Assembly (NCBI GenBank): GCA_963693365.1
Contig: CAVNZM010000009.1
Span: forward strand, 1,550,001-1,614,000
DNA length: 64,000 nt
Reading direction: 5' to 3'
DNA from: Amoebidium appalachense
Taxonomy: Eukaryota; Ichthyosporea
The notes under the pieces are model-generated. The model searched no databases, had not been told where the DNA came from, and saw nothing but the letters and a program-made list of their open reading frames with translations. Every line of letters begins with the position of its first letter. Positions within the stretch are counted from its first letter, which is position 1. Below, piece after piece: positions 1-12,314 of the stretch. The translations under genes and the position numbers were made by a program.

Positions 1-1172
1 GCGATACCCGTCGGGCTTTTCTTTCAGCCCGATTCGATTTGAGTATATAATATTTACAAATGATAAGCGCTGCATTATGGGCCGTGGTGTGACCCGATTC
101 GGATCTTCAAATTCAATGCACGATTACCGTAATCGTCTGGATACGCGGTTGCCATGAAAAGTAGGCCGCACCCCCTTGTGGAATGCAGAATAGCCTTTTT
201 TGGTTAACATGTCATTATCCCGGGAATGTTAATCGCGTTAGACGGCCTGGTGTTTCTATGATAGATGGCCGTGAGAGAGACTCAAGAGGTGTGTGGGCCC
301 GGGTACCATATCAGGAGCGGGCAATTTTTGAATTCTCCCTCCCCGGCCCCGCCGGGGAAAATTTGAGGTTTTTGGACCTCAAAGAAGTCAAATCCTGCAA
401 AATCCACTACCGGGAGGCCAAAAAGGGTGATTTTACAAAAAAGGAGGGACATACATGAAAAAGAGAAAATGGGCGAGTTCAGTGGGCTGCCGATAAGTAT
501 ATCTCGTGCTGGGCCGGTATACATGCTGCCGTGGTTGTTGCTGTAGACGGCAGTATGGCATCGCATGTGTCACGTGACCTGCACGTGAATGCGACCATGT
601 GCAGGCACTGAGTCTAGGGGGATTTGTATGTGTGTTTTGGAGCACCGACAAGGCAGAGCCAGGGTGAGGGATGTGTAAACATGGAGTTTAGGGAGATCGT
701 GCTGCTATTGTAACATGTGCACAAAACAGCCACGTGCACCGGCACACTCCGGTGTACAGAACAATAATATGCACATGCGTCACTGTAATATCATGTATGC
801 GCATGCCGCACAAGGTTTAGGAGACCACCACAGTATATACTATTTTCTTTTGGTTGATATCCATGTAGGAATGGTGTGTTGCAGTTGTCATGATCAGCCT
901 GAGGCAGGCACGTGCACTCACTGAAACACTAGAACTCATGAATAAAAAATACATTCGCTAAAAACGGCAAGGTAAATTTGGGGCCAAGCTATTATTTCCC
1001 CCTTTTAAACGTTTTTTTAGCTCCAAGAACTTCGACGCCAAAATTTCTATATTTGGCCATCGTATATGATAATGAACACGTGTACTTAAATTAAAGTAGT
1101 TATATAAATATGAGCGGCCCGTTACAAATACAGTGACGAAAAACAGTGACCCACGAGCAGTTTTTCTTTCTA

Positions 1173-1233
<61 letters not shown>

Positions 1234-2553
1234 CAGACACACACACCACCACCACGGTGACCACCACCACCACCACCACCACCACTCACCCCTTAAAAAA
1301 ACCACACACATACGTGCACGTGTACACACACACACAGAACACCACCACCACCTCCACTGGACCCCATTTCCTCGTTGTTTTCTTAAGCCTTCAGACCAGT
1401 CCTGCACACTGGAGTTAAACAATTGAATTCACCTAGGCTGACATGCATCCACCCCCGCCTTCCACTTCCCCTCCCCCCCACCCCCTCCCCCCCACCCCCC
1501 CCACCCCCACCCCCTCCCCCTCGATGAAGAAGGGCCCCCGTAAGCCTTGGGGGGGGGGGGGGAGGGGGGGGGAAGGGGAAGGGGGGAGCTCTTGAGCCTC
1601 CGGGTAGGGAAGTGGGGTCCGGGGATCCGGAGAGGAGGGGGGGGGGGGGGGGGAAGGGGGCATATAATATTGGGCCTAGATATCATAGTATGGGGCCCCG
1701 GGGGAGGGAGAGGTGGGGGGGGGAGGGGGGAGGATCCACGGGAAAGACCTTTAGGTGCATGTTCTTATTTATACCCCCTTCGAATCATCCCCCTCTCCCC
1801 CCCCCCCCTCCCCCCCCCCTGAGTGCAGGCCGTGACGTAGCTACGATAACCCTGCAGAAGGCAACAAAAATGTATTAATTACTAGCACTATACATGTGTT
1901 CATAGTGCAGCTTGCACCACGTATGATCTCAGCAACTTTAAAGTAGTCACAAAGTTTAGTTATTTTCATTATTTTCATTGCTCTGAACTCTATTACTCTG
2001 AAATGATCACCGTGCATGTGCCGCAAGATAACAACCCTATATGTGTGCAGCTGCTGCCTGCAGGTTAGACTCGCTGAAAAGACAATTGTCAGTGTGCATC
2101 CGACGCTTGCAGCTGCAGCTAGCCTCTGCAACATTAATACTTGCCAAGTGAATGCTCTTACACTTGATCATCATTCACTCAAAAAACCGAGGACCGACAG
2201 ATTAAATATTAATGTCGATCCGAATGATCAGCAAGTGTCTATGCGTACTACTATATATACACACACGTAAAATGCGAAGCTATCAGTTACAAGGCACACC
2301 TGCTGCACTGGCACACATACACATACACACCGGCAGATCGATGCTGTCAAAATTTACTTTCATGTACTTCGTAGGTCCGACACAGGTGCACATGAACACG
2401 TACATATGTACAAGCCGCGCACACACCACACCACACATACACACACACACACACACACTCACACACACACACGCACACACGCACACACGCACACACGCAC
2501 ACACGCACGCACGCACGCACACACACACACACACACACGCACGCACGCGCGCG

Positions 2554-2632
<79 letters not shown>

Positions 2633-3053
2633 CACTGGGTGCGCTTGCTGGGGATTAGTTTTTTGGCACGCTGTTGACTTTATCGTGTGTTTATTATTTG
2701 CTATTTATTGGCCAGCGGCCAACATTTAAAAATATACTATATACCTAAAAATAGATACTGACTACGGCCAGCAGACATTATACACCTTCCAGGACACATT
2801 AACACCAATAGTCTAACACACCATACTCTCGATCACAAAGAATTCCTAACAAACAGAGAAAAGTGCAAAGGCTCTGTACTATTACTCAGATTCTAAATTT
2901 TAATTCTTTACAGTAAACTTCGGAATGAAAGCTAGCCCCCCCCCCCCCCCCCCCCCCCCCCTCCCCCCCCCTAACATGACTGTACGAAGAACAGGTATAA
3001 CTTGAAGCACTACAACACATATGAGATCCGTTACATTGGTGTACATTCCAATA
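1..3053. other. Intergenic, no supported gene; simple repeats
   Basis: I see no exon with a recognisable family motif here. Small reading frames in the first 1 kb have neither conserved motifs nor credible splice signals. The stretch holds a C-run followed by CA repeats (about 1176-1234), CAC/TGG triplets, a C/G-rich block at 1460-1830, the CA tract at 2435-2631 and a C-run at 2937-2971. It probably contains the 3' flank of the minus-strand gene that ends at 3054. Confidence 0.6.
2435..2631. repeat. (CA)n microsatellite with CG-containing interruptions
   Basis: Almost 200 bp of alternating purine-pyrimidine sequence, mostly AC, with a central CGCACG/GCGCGC part. Reading frames on both strands here are repeat artefacts. 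Such tracts can adopt Z-DNA; that is general knowledge and is not shown here. Confidence 0.95.
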
Positions 3054-4703
3054 TTAGACACTAGTTTGGCTACTCTGACTACTCTGAGATCCTGATTGGC
3101 TGCCTGCAGACTTGCGGCCACGATTACTTTGCTTTCGATCGTGCCATTGCAGCTGCGTCTCTCCAGCAGGTGGCAACGCCAGGCCCAGCACAGCAGATGC
3201 ACGAGAAGGGGGTGGGAACTGCCCACCAGCCGAGGGCTGGCCCACATGGCCCAAGTAAGGATGGGGACCGTGCTGCGGCAGTAGCCCAGGCATGGGGAAG
3301 GCAGGGCCGGGCTGAGGCGGCATGATGCCCCACGGTGGGGGCCAGCCATGTGGGTGGTGCGGGCCTGGATGGGGTGCAGGGGGCATGTGCGGCACATGGC
3401 CCTGCTGCATGTCAAGCGCGGGTGCTGGTGGCATGGCATCCTGATTGGCTGCAACCCAACGTGGGCAGCTCTTGGCCCGATTGGAGCCGGGGCAGCCCTT
3501 GCCCTGGCGGCCACACGTCTTGCAGGTCTTGGGGGCTCTCTGGGGTGGCTGCATAGGAGGGGGCACCGGCAAATCCATCTGCAGGGGCCCCTCAGGGCCA
3601 ATGTTGCGATGCTTTTTGCCCACTAGCATGGGCAAGGGCCGCTCACGCTGCGCCCCTGCATCGACACCGTCTGGAACAGGGAGGGGTGGCAAGGGGGCAG
3701 GCCGTATGGTTGCTGGCACAGCGTCTGCCCTCTCCTCGCGCATACGCTTGCGGTGATCTGCCAGGCCCTCGTGTGTGGAGCGCTGTGCATGTGCCGTCTG
3801 CCAGGTCTTCCACTTGTCGAAATGCTTCTTGATGTAGGCCGCATCCTTCATGTAGATTCCCCCAGCCACAGAGGCAGCCTTGTTGAAGTCTTGGGCCAAA
3901 GCCTCGAACAGCTGGCCGTTGGGCTTTGCATGTGCCTTGTAGGTGCCCAGGAGCAGCGTGCTGAATAGCTTGCGCTCCTGAGGGGTAAGCACCGGAAGGA
4001 AGGGGATGGCCACATGTTGCTTCTGCGCCAGGAACTTGTAGTCGCCCCTCAGTGCAGGGTCCGGCTGTGGTGCACCACGCGCCACCTGGTTGCCCCCCCC
4101 CCATGGCAGCACCGTCACCCTCCTCGACCTCACAGTCCTCTGGCCCGCCCATCACGCCATTGGCTGCAGGCTCGATGTTATCAGACGGAGGTGGGGGTGC
4201 GGGCACCGCAACTGGCTCCTGCGCCGGGGCATTGGCCACACAGGAGAGCGGGGCAAAGTTGAAGTACTCCTCCGGTAGCTTGTAGCAGCCTACGGGTACC
4301 CACTGGGGGTCGAGGTGATGGCCGTACAGCATCAGCGCCAGTGCCTCCATGTCGTCAACAATCCAGGGGCTGTAGTGGGGGGGCCCCGATGCCTGGCCCA
4401 GGCGGTTGCGGTAGTGTGCACGCAGGTTGTGGCGGTGGCGCCTATTGGACATGGTGGCGTCCAGCAGGCGCAGCGACATGCGTGTGGCCCCAAAGTGGGT
4501 GGCCAGGGGGTTGTGCACTGCCCCCTCCACCTCGTTGGTGCCCCGGATGCAGCGGTAGCGCATGAGCCCATCTGCGTCGGCAGTGGTCTCGTAGTAGAGG
4601 GGCAGGCCGGGGGGGTCCGACAGACAGCCATTTTGGGCGTGTTCGAGCAGCGACTGTGGGGGCACAAGCAAACATCAGAGAGATGGGTGGGTGGTGGTGG
4701 TGG

Positions 4704-4768
<65 letters not shown>

Positions 4769-4840
4769 TGGGGTTGCTAAGGAAAAAAACGAGCAGGGAA
4801 AGGCAAAAAACAACTGGCTAGGCAGCAAGGGCCGTGCGGG

Positions 4841-4898
<58 letters not shown>

Positions 4899-4902
4899 AT
4901 GT

Positions 4903-4937
<35 letters not shown>

Positions 4938-5464
4938 GGCTAGGGTGTGCGTGTGTGTGCAGATGAACCAAGGATGACAAATAAGCGAAGAATCTTTTCT
5001 GTGGTGGTGGAGTTGTTGGGCGCCTGCAGGGGGAGGGGGGGGGGGGGATGTTGCCTCGAGTCTTTCAAAGCCATCCTTCTTGAACAGAGGCTTGCCATCC
5101 GGTCCGGGCGGCACATCCTTGTAGGTGTTTTTGAACTCCACCAGCCGCGAGACCAGCGTGTATGGGTCGGGAATAACCCGCCGGATGCGCTCCATGAAGT
5201 AGCTCAGGTCGCCGCCCTTGAGCTCGGTTTCAATGTCGATGCCCTTCTGCTCCAGCACCCCCTGTGAGGCAGGATGCCAATATTAATTTACTACGCACAC
5301 TGCAATTTGGGTTTGGTAGACTTTGATACCTGCCGTTATTGTAGGACCCCTCCCCTCCACCCCCCCCATCTTCTCCCCCAACACAAGTAAAAAATGCATG
5401 TGGCTATTTCCCCCCACAACCCTACATTATTTCTCTCTAGGCATATGAATAACCCCCACTCTCC

Positions 5465-5533
<69 letters not shown>

Positions 5534-8224
5534 TTGCCCCCCCTCTCTCTGAGGCTCAGGCTCTCTCTCTTCCCTCAGAAGTTTTGTCGAAGGTGTGCAT
5601 GGTTGTGGGTGGAATGGTGAGTGTGTGCTAACGAGTGTATGTGTGTGTGCGCGTCAGTCACACATGTTGTTGTTGCCGTTTTTTTTATTTTTATTTTTTA
5701 TTTTTTATTTTGGGGGGGGGGGGGAGGGGGGGGGGCACCTTCACATGTCCGTAATCCTCTTCATTCCACACAAATATTGCCTCGCTGAGTGCGCGTGCGT
5801 ACTCAGCCCTGCGGGGGTGTGACTTGTACGTGCCGTCCGCCGTGTTTGCAATGGAGTGGAAGGCGTCATTCAGCACAGTCTGCCACACCACCTCCCCAGG
5901 CGGTGCCTGGCCCAACATGCCCTCTCTGGGAGCTGCCTCGGGTCCCCCTGGGGCTGCCTCAAGGCCCCCCGGGGCTGCCTGGGGGTCCTGGGGGGGTGCC
6001 TGTGGGCCGGCAAGGGGTTGCTGCTGCTCGGCAGGGGGAGGACTGGCAGGGGGAGGGGCTGGGTCAGGGACCACCGGCACCTCGGCACCTGGGTCCGGTG
6101 GGGGCTGAATGGGCCGTAGCCACTGCAGGTGCACCATCAGCTCAAAGGGCGGCGGGCCCAGCTCTCCCAGGGTCTTGCCCTTGTCGGGGCCAAAGGGCAC
6201 CTGCATGGCCGGCGACAGCACCTGATCCACCCGCACCACTGCATGCTTCTTGCCCACCTTCATGCCCCCCCAGCGCTCCGGCTGCACAGCCAGCACCACC
6301 CCGGTGGCTGCTGCAGCATGTGGGCCCCGCCGGGGCACAATCTCAACCCCTTCACCGAGTGCCTTTGCATGAAGCCGCGCTGCATGTCATAGAGGGAAGC
6401 AAAAAACTCAGCCAAAAAGCCACAGCACCAACGTTTTTCTCTTCGCTCCACAAAAATCAAATGCATATTCCTTAGCAACCCCCTTCCCCCCCCCCCCCCC
6501 CCCCCCCTTCTCCCTCCCCCCCCCCCCCCCTCTCCCAGTGCCCAGCTTGTGTGGCACTTGCACGTGTTAACAGTGCTATAGCCCCCCCCCCCCCCCCCCC
6601 CCCCCCCCACCACCACCACCACCACCACCACCAATCACCCCCTCCTTTGATAGCCACCCGACACCCAGCATAACACAACTGGAACACTGGCCCATGTGGT
6701 CAGCCACCCCCCCCCCCCCCCCCCCCCCCCCCTCCCCTCCCCCTCCCCTCTCCTCTGGGGGGCCCACAATCTTTCTATATCTGGCATAAGCACATAAGCA
6801 CTGGGGCAAAAAGCAGGTGGGATACACACCTGACAGGTTTGGCCTATCGACCACGGCCGAGTAGACCTGCAGGGACGCATATGCATCAAGGGCAGCGTAG
6901 GTGGCCTGCACCTCTGATAGCGGCTCGTGCCAGTTGGAGCATCGAACAAGTGCCGGCTTGGGCAGCTTCTTGCCTATGACCTGGGCAGTGATGTCGGCCA
7001 AGCCCCGGGCCGCAGAGGTGATAGCTGCACGGGCATAGCAGAACCGGCCCAGCTCCAGATAGCTGGCCACAGGGGTGCCGTAGTCCTTGTTGAGGTGGGC
7101 CGAGTCCGTGCCGATCTGCTTGCCCACCTTGATGATGCTGGGGTCCCTAAGCAGCGCAATCAGCTCGTCCACCAGCCGCGCGGGCGGGCTGTGGTTGGGG
7201 CCCATGCGTGCCAAGTGGAAGATGTACACGGCCCGTGCGGTGGCAATCTGCAGCGTGCAAACCTTGGACCGCGCCTGGCCCACCCGATAGACCCACTCGC
7301 AGTCCAGCCCCACCACGCGGTGCTGCTGCCCCTCCAGGTCGGCACGAATGGCCGCTGTAGCCACCACCGCCCCCTGGCAGTCGGTGTACACCGGCTTAGG
7401 GTAGTTGGCCGGCAGCTCCAGCCCAGGCAGACCGTCCGTCACGCTTACCAGCGCAGCCTCGTTCAGACGGACGGGGCATTTTGGCCGGGCTAGGGTTGGA
7501 AACATGCGCTCAACAAACGCCCGGTCTTGGCAGCACCGATCTGTGTAGAAGAAGGCCGGGCCCTTGCTGTTGAGCGCCGCCGTGGTGGCAGAGATGCGCT
7601 GGATCACGGGCTCAATCTCCTGGTGGCTGCAGTCCCGTGTAAATACCTGCGCCCGGATCTCTGGGGTGCCGCACTGTGTGAGAGGGCATCTCCGAGCAGC
7701 CATGCATGTTCTAGCTTCCCTTACCACATGGCCCTTCACGAGACTTCAGTGCCCACACAATCCTTTCCCCCTCCCTCCCCCCAAACCCATGTGCCCACAT
7801 ACTTTCCCCTCCCTCTCCCCCAAAACCCTTCCCCCGCCTTCCCCCCAAACCCATGTGCCCACATACTTTCCCCAGGCCTCCCTTTCCCCCAAAATCTTCC
7901 CCCCCCCCTCCCCCCCTAAACCCATGTACCTACAATCCTTCCCCCTTCCTCCCCCTAAACCCTTGTGATCACAATCCTTTCCCCCTCTCTGCCTTCCCCC
8001 CAAACCCATGTGCCCACGATCCTTCCCCACTCCCCCTCCCCCCAAACCATGGGACAGCCCTCCATATGGCACCTACTGTCCCCCCCCCCCCCCCCCCCCA
8101 CCCCACCCCGGGCCTCTTGCCCTCTCTACCTTCAACCCCGACGGTGGTGTCTCTCCCCCCCCCCCCCCCCCCCTGCATCCCTTGCAATCACTGGCCCCTA
8201 CTCCCATTCTGCTTGGCAGAAGCT

Positions 8225-8289
<65 letters not shown>

Positions 8290-8519
8290 ATTCCCCGCCA
8301 AAAGAAAGCTCCACCCCAGCCCACCCCAATCTCTACCCAGCAAAAACACATACACACATATCTGGAGCTTCCTAGTTTTTGCTCGACAGGGCAAGAATTG
8401 TCCCCAAAACCCACATACTACAAACCTCTACTCACAGTGTGCCACCTCATTAAATGTGGAGCCTAAGAGATTTAAAGGCCCTAGAGGGGGGAGGGGGGGG
8501 GGAGGGGGGGGAGGGGGGC

Positions 8520-8550
<31 letters not shown>

Positions 8551-8977
8551 GGCGTGTGGGGGGGGGGGGGAGGGGGGAAGGGGGCCTGGGGGAGAGTGGG
8601 GGGAGGGGGGAGAAGAGGAGGGACCACACACCGCCAAGCTCGTTTACACAAGTCCATAGGCCTCGGTACAGAGGCTCCCCATTGATGCCGGTGAGCTTCC
8701 CAATTTGGAAGGTGTGGTCGGCCTTGAGCACGTTGTTTACGGGCTTGAGCTGCGTGTCCAGGCTCTGGTACTTTGCCGTGCGGTCGCTGAACTCAGTATA
8801 CACGGCACTCAGGTATTTGCCTGAACCCCAAGTACTGTTAGAACTCCACCACCCTCCCATCAGGACCATCCCCCCCATTCCCTCTAGTCCCTCGTGTTCA
8901 TCTCACCTCTCTGTATTTTCGTAAGTCTGTATGGCTTTTCCCATCTCAAAAACGCTACACACCCATCTCCGGCCGTT

Positions 8978-9014
<37 letters not shown>

Positions 9015-9197
9015 CCCCGCCCCCCCTCCCCGGCGCGCGCAAACCCTCCAAGTCATTGCACCAACTTTCACCTTCTTTCCCCTTTGTGCCCCATCTGCAG
9101 TTTGTCCCCTGCACGTCCGTTTGCCCTTCCCCCCACACCCTCCTGCCACTACTATAATAACCATTAAGTACCGCCACCAAGATCCAGTCTACCACCA

Positions 9198-9253
<56 letters not shown>

Positions 9254-9419
9254 CCTCTCCACCTCCTTTCCCCCAACACACACAGACACACATGCGCACA
9301 CCCACCATCTAATTTCAGGCATAACAGTTCTCCACGATTTCCCAAGCACACTCACTGGTACATGGACCGTTATGCTTTCACCCCTCTGATGATCCCTCTG
9401 CCCCCCCCCCCCCCCCCCC

Positions 9420-9455
<36 letters not shown>

Positions 9456-9539
9456 ACCACCACCACCACCACCACCACCATGACTGATTGCCACCACCAC
9501 CACCTAATCCATCACCATGTCCCCCCTCCCCCTCCCCCC

Positions 9540-9570
<31 letters not shown>

Positions 9571-10963
9571 ACGGACCCACAAGTACACGCACACTCACAG
9601 GCGCACATCCACCACCACACATCCACCACCACCATAATAGAAACTTATTGACCACACTTCCAAAACCCATTTCCAAGTCCCCCCCCCCCCCCTAAAAAAA
9701 AAAATAAAAAATAATAAAACAAAACCCTACCAAGCCAACCCAAAAAATGCCCAAGCACGTGCATACAAAACAATGGGGACCATTTACACACCCAAAATGC
9801 AGTGCACACTTGCCTGAAGGCATATGTCCAGCGTAACCATTTTTGTCACCAAACGCCGAGAACTTAGCCGCCTGCTCCTCTGGGGGAAGTTCTGTCAGGC
9901 GCTGGTCGTGGGGGCGGAAATCGTTACGCTTTTTGAGTTCATACTTGGTCCAATGCAGCGCCCTCGAGTAATACAGGAGCCGCTGCTCGTCGTATCGCTG
10001 CTTGTGGAGCTCCGAGAGGAGGGTGGCAAAGGCGTTTGGGCCCACACCTTTGTCTGCCAGTGCACGCAACAATGTTACCACCTTTAGGTCGAGCCCACTG
10101 CGGTGGCTAAGGTAGGCCGGAAACTGATCACGCATGAAGAGTGGAAGGCGTTTAATTGTCTGGGGGTTTGTGCCGGCAAAGTTTTTTTTGCATGTGTCAC
10201 AAAAGTACCGGGCCGTGATAATGTAGTAGCAGCTGTCAAAGTCGATAACACGCCGTCCTACGGGGTTGCTCATGAACCCATTGCGAGAAGTACGGTGTGG
10301 GTTGGGGTGGTTGTGGGGGTCCACGTAGTGATCATCGAAGGGGCACGGCACCATGAAACCGGGAGACAACCTTTCCGGAAGCCAGGCAAAACATCTGGGT
10401 TTGTAGAAAGGCGCTGGATCGCCCCCAAATTTAAAGCCTATAATGGGAGGTGGAAGATGCCACCCCACAGGCGTCTTCTCATCTTTGAGACTCTCTTTCA
10501 CTGTGTGCAGGTGCGACTTGATTGTTTCGCCCGCCGCGTCAGAAAACTCCTCTCCACCGTCATCCCCGTCCGTATTATCTTCTCCCTCTTCCTCCCCTTC
10601 ATCCTCGTCTACCCGGTACGCATCTGCTGCTGCATTTAGCAAAGGTTCCTCGTCGGGTTGCACCTGTATGTCTGGTGGGTGTGGAGCAGGGGCCCGATCC
10701 ATTTCTCTTGGTAACGAATGGACGCTACCTGCCTCAACTACACGGGCCCTTATGTCGGCGGCCTTAGATAGAGGGGGCTGTTCGGGTTGTACGTTTACGT
10801 TTAGTTCCTGCAAAACAGCTTTGTTTGCCGTCCCAAAACCTGCAAAGTTCGCTAAAGGCTGAACAAATGCAGCATCTTTTTTTTTGCGCCCAGCTCCCTC
10901 CCTAGCTCCGCCTGTTTTATGCCCAGGGCGCTGTGTTGTGCCCTTAGGGCAGCCTGGCTTCAT
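3054..10963 (-). CDS. Transposase-like gene: DUF6729-like Cys domain + DDE-like core + DEDDy 3'-5' exonuclease
   Basis: Six exons fit by phase: 10963-9814, 8820-8630, 7673-6830, 6379-5739, 5261-5055 and 4653-3054 (about 1,540 residues). The ATG gives MKPGCPKG and is followed by a basic GAGRKKK stretch. Residues about 200-380 contain CP..., a long spacer and CDTC, resembling what I recall as DUF6729. Exons 2-3 look like a DDE transposase: KADHTF (D418), VNELGG and YTDRCC (D492). Residues 560-720 form a complete WRN-type DEDDy exonuclease: DCEW (D571, E573), D637, and YAALDAY (Y706, D710). Exon 6 opens with GCLSDP, YRCIRGTNEVEG and RHRHN motifs and ends in a Cys-rich knuckle (CKTCGRQ...C). Introns 1 and 5 need GC donors. 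The reading frame shifts at a C10 tract near 4093-4102, so it may be decaying or missequenced. I saw no terminal repeats. DUF6729 is from memory; the exonuclease call is firm. Confidence 0.75.
5467..5533. repeat. Uninterrupted C homopolymer, about 67 bp
   Basis: One of the longest pure C-runs in the window, inside intron 4 of the minus-strand transposase-like gene, so the transcript would carry poly-G. A similar run lies at about 8227-8288 in intron 2 of the same gene. Confidence 0.95.
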
Positions 10964-11273
10964 TTTAAACACTTGGGGCCTGGCCCCCTGCCCCCCTAGT
11001 GCGACTACGTTACCGCAAACATTCCCGTATTCCAGTGTGCTCGGCAATGCTGCTCATGGCCTTCCCGGACTGGTTGTGACCAGTAAAGAGCGCGCCAATT
11101 CCTGACCGCCGCCTACAGCAGTGTATGATCTGTTATCCATATTCGGCAAAAGGGGTCTTGCCCAACCAATGGCTTGAATCCTTGTAACTTTGCTTTATCC
11201 ATATAAGGTTAGCTGAACACCCCCCCTCCAATCATACCCCCCCCTTCTCTCTAGTAGTAGCCGGTGTGTGGTG

Positions 11274-11307
<34 letters not shown>

Positions 11308-11587
11308 ACGGCATGGTGGCGTGACACGGTGAACTCAGCAACGATGTGGTTTTCTCTAACCGCTTCGCGAAACGGCAATTCGTTTTATCTGAAAAATCGC
11401 GAATAACCTATGTAGAATGGTTAGGAAGTCAAAAGAAAAAAAAAGAAAAAAAGGACTCCGTAAAACGTAGTTCTATTGATAAATCATTTACCATGCACAA
11501 CCAAAGAGTGTTGACAATGTGATTGGTGCAGTATCATGCATTATGTCTGATCTCATTGTTAACGTCTGGTGATTGGCCATGCACCGA
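10964..11587. other. Divergent intergenic region
   Basis: About 0.75 kb separates the minus-strand transposase-like gene from the plus-strand heat-shock gene. It holds a C-rich patch (11220-11250), a TG tract (11270-11306) and an isolated TTCNNGAA dyad near 11364 that could be a distal heat shock element. No coding exon is seen. Confidence 0.6.
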
Positions 11588-11628
11588 TTCCCGAATTTTT
11601 GAGCCAATCCTCCCGTGGGTATATAAAG
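11588..11628 (+). promoter_or_regulatory. Heat-shock promoter: HSE-like array, CCAAT box, TATA box
   Basis: TTC (11588), GAA (11593) and TTT (11598) are spaced at 5 bp, matching a three-unit heat shock element with one mismatch. A CCAAT box sits at 11604-11608 and GTATATAAAG at 11619-11628, about 100 bp before the ATG at 11724. The order and spacing fit a heat-inducible RNA polymerase II promoter and support the identity of the downstream gene. Confidence 0.7.
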
Positions 11629-11723
11629 CTTGCCCCTATGGACACCGGTACCTGCATCAGTTTATCAACGCGCAACTAGTGTATATAAGTACATCAACTT
11701 TCTGTGCAACTTTTTAAGTCACC

Positions 11724-12314
11724 ATGTCTCTCAGCCGCATCATCCGTCCTTTCTTCAACGAGCTTTCCACCATCGAGGGCGACTTTGCTCGTGCCTTTGC
11801 TCCCTCCCTCTACGGCCACATGTACAACTTGATGTCAGGCCTAGGCTTCCCCACTGTCTCCCCACTGGCCCAGGCAATTGCCCAGCGCCAGCCCCTCTTC
11901 CGCGTGCGTGAAAGTGACAAGGACATTGTCGTTGAGGTTGAGACCCCAGGATTCAAGGAGGAGAACTTGGCCGTTGAACTGGATGGCAGCCGTCTGATCA
12001 TCCGCGAACTGCAAGAACAAAAGAGAAGGCAGAGGGGGGTGCCGAGCGAGGGGGCGCAGGCAGGGGACACCGAGCAGTTCTACGACCGACGGGAGTTCTA
12101 GCAGTCCCTGCAGCTGCCCCCCGAGCTCACCGGTGCGCCCATCATCACGGCCCACTACGAGGACGGCGTGCTGCGCGCCAAGCTGGCCAAGCCCGAGCCC
12201 GCCAAGAAACACCCCGTGCAGATTTCCATTGCCGGTCCCGACACTGCGGCCGAGAGAATGAAGGTCATTGGGGACGCAAAGGCCGCGGCTGAGGCTGCCA
12301 GCACAAAAGACTGA
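11724..12314 (+). CDS. Small heat shock protein (Hsp20), ORF interrupted by in-frame UAG
   Basis: An ATP-independent cytosolic holdase-type chaperone, intronless. The start is the ATG in CACCATG, giving MSLSRIIRPFF. The alpha-crystallin domain begins near residue 56 (FRVRESDKDIVVEVETPGF). A TAG stands at codon 126 (12099-12101), after RREF. The same frame then stays open for 70 codons to a TGA and contains the rest of the domain: QSLQLP, EDGVLRAKL (the G-V-L signature) and a C-terminal QISIA resembling the I-x-I oligomerisation motif. The full frame would be 196 residues, normal for the family; the first part alone lacks the last strands and should not fold as a proper sHSP. TAG ends the cyclin and globin genes here, so general recoding is unlikely. 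Recent pseudogene, readthrough, polymorphism and sequence error all remain possible. Confidence 0.9.

Noticed and set aside
183-924. Small plus-strand reading frames near the left edge
   Set aside because: No motif, no good start context, no splice partner; length expected by chance.
2212-2729. Long His/Thr, Cys/Val and similar frames over CA/TG arrays (also 15.5, 31.5, 37.5, 39.9, 49.3, 61.9 and 62.9 kb)
   Set aside because: They are translations of dinucleotide repeats on both strands, not genes.
7527-8659. Overlapping Pro-rich plus-strand frames
   Set aside because: They run over C-rich intron 2 sequence of the minus-strand transposase-like gene and continue across its exons; pure compositional effect.
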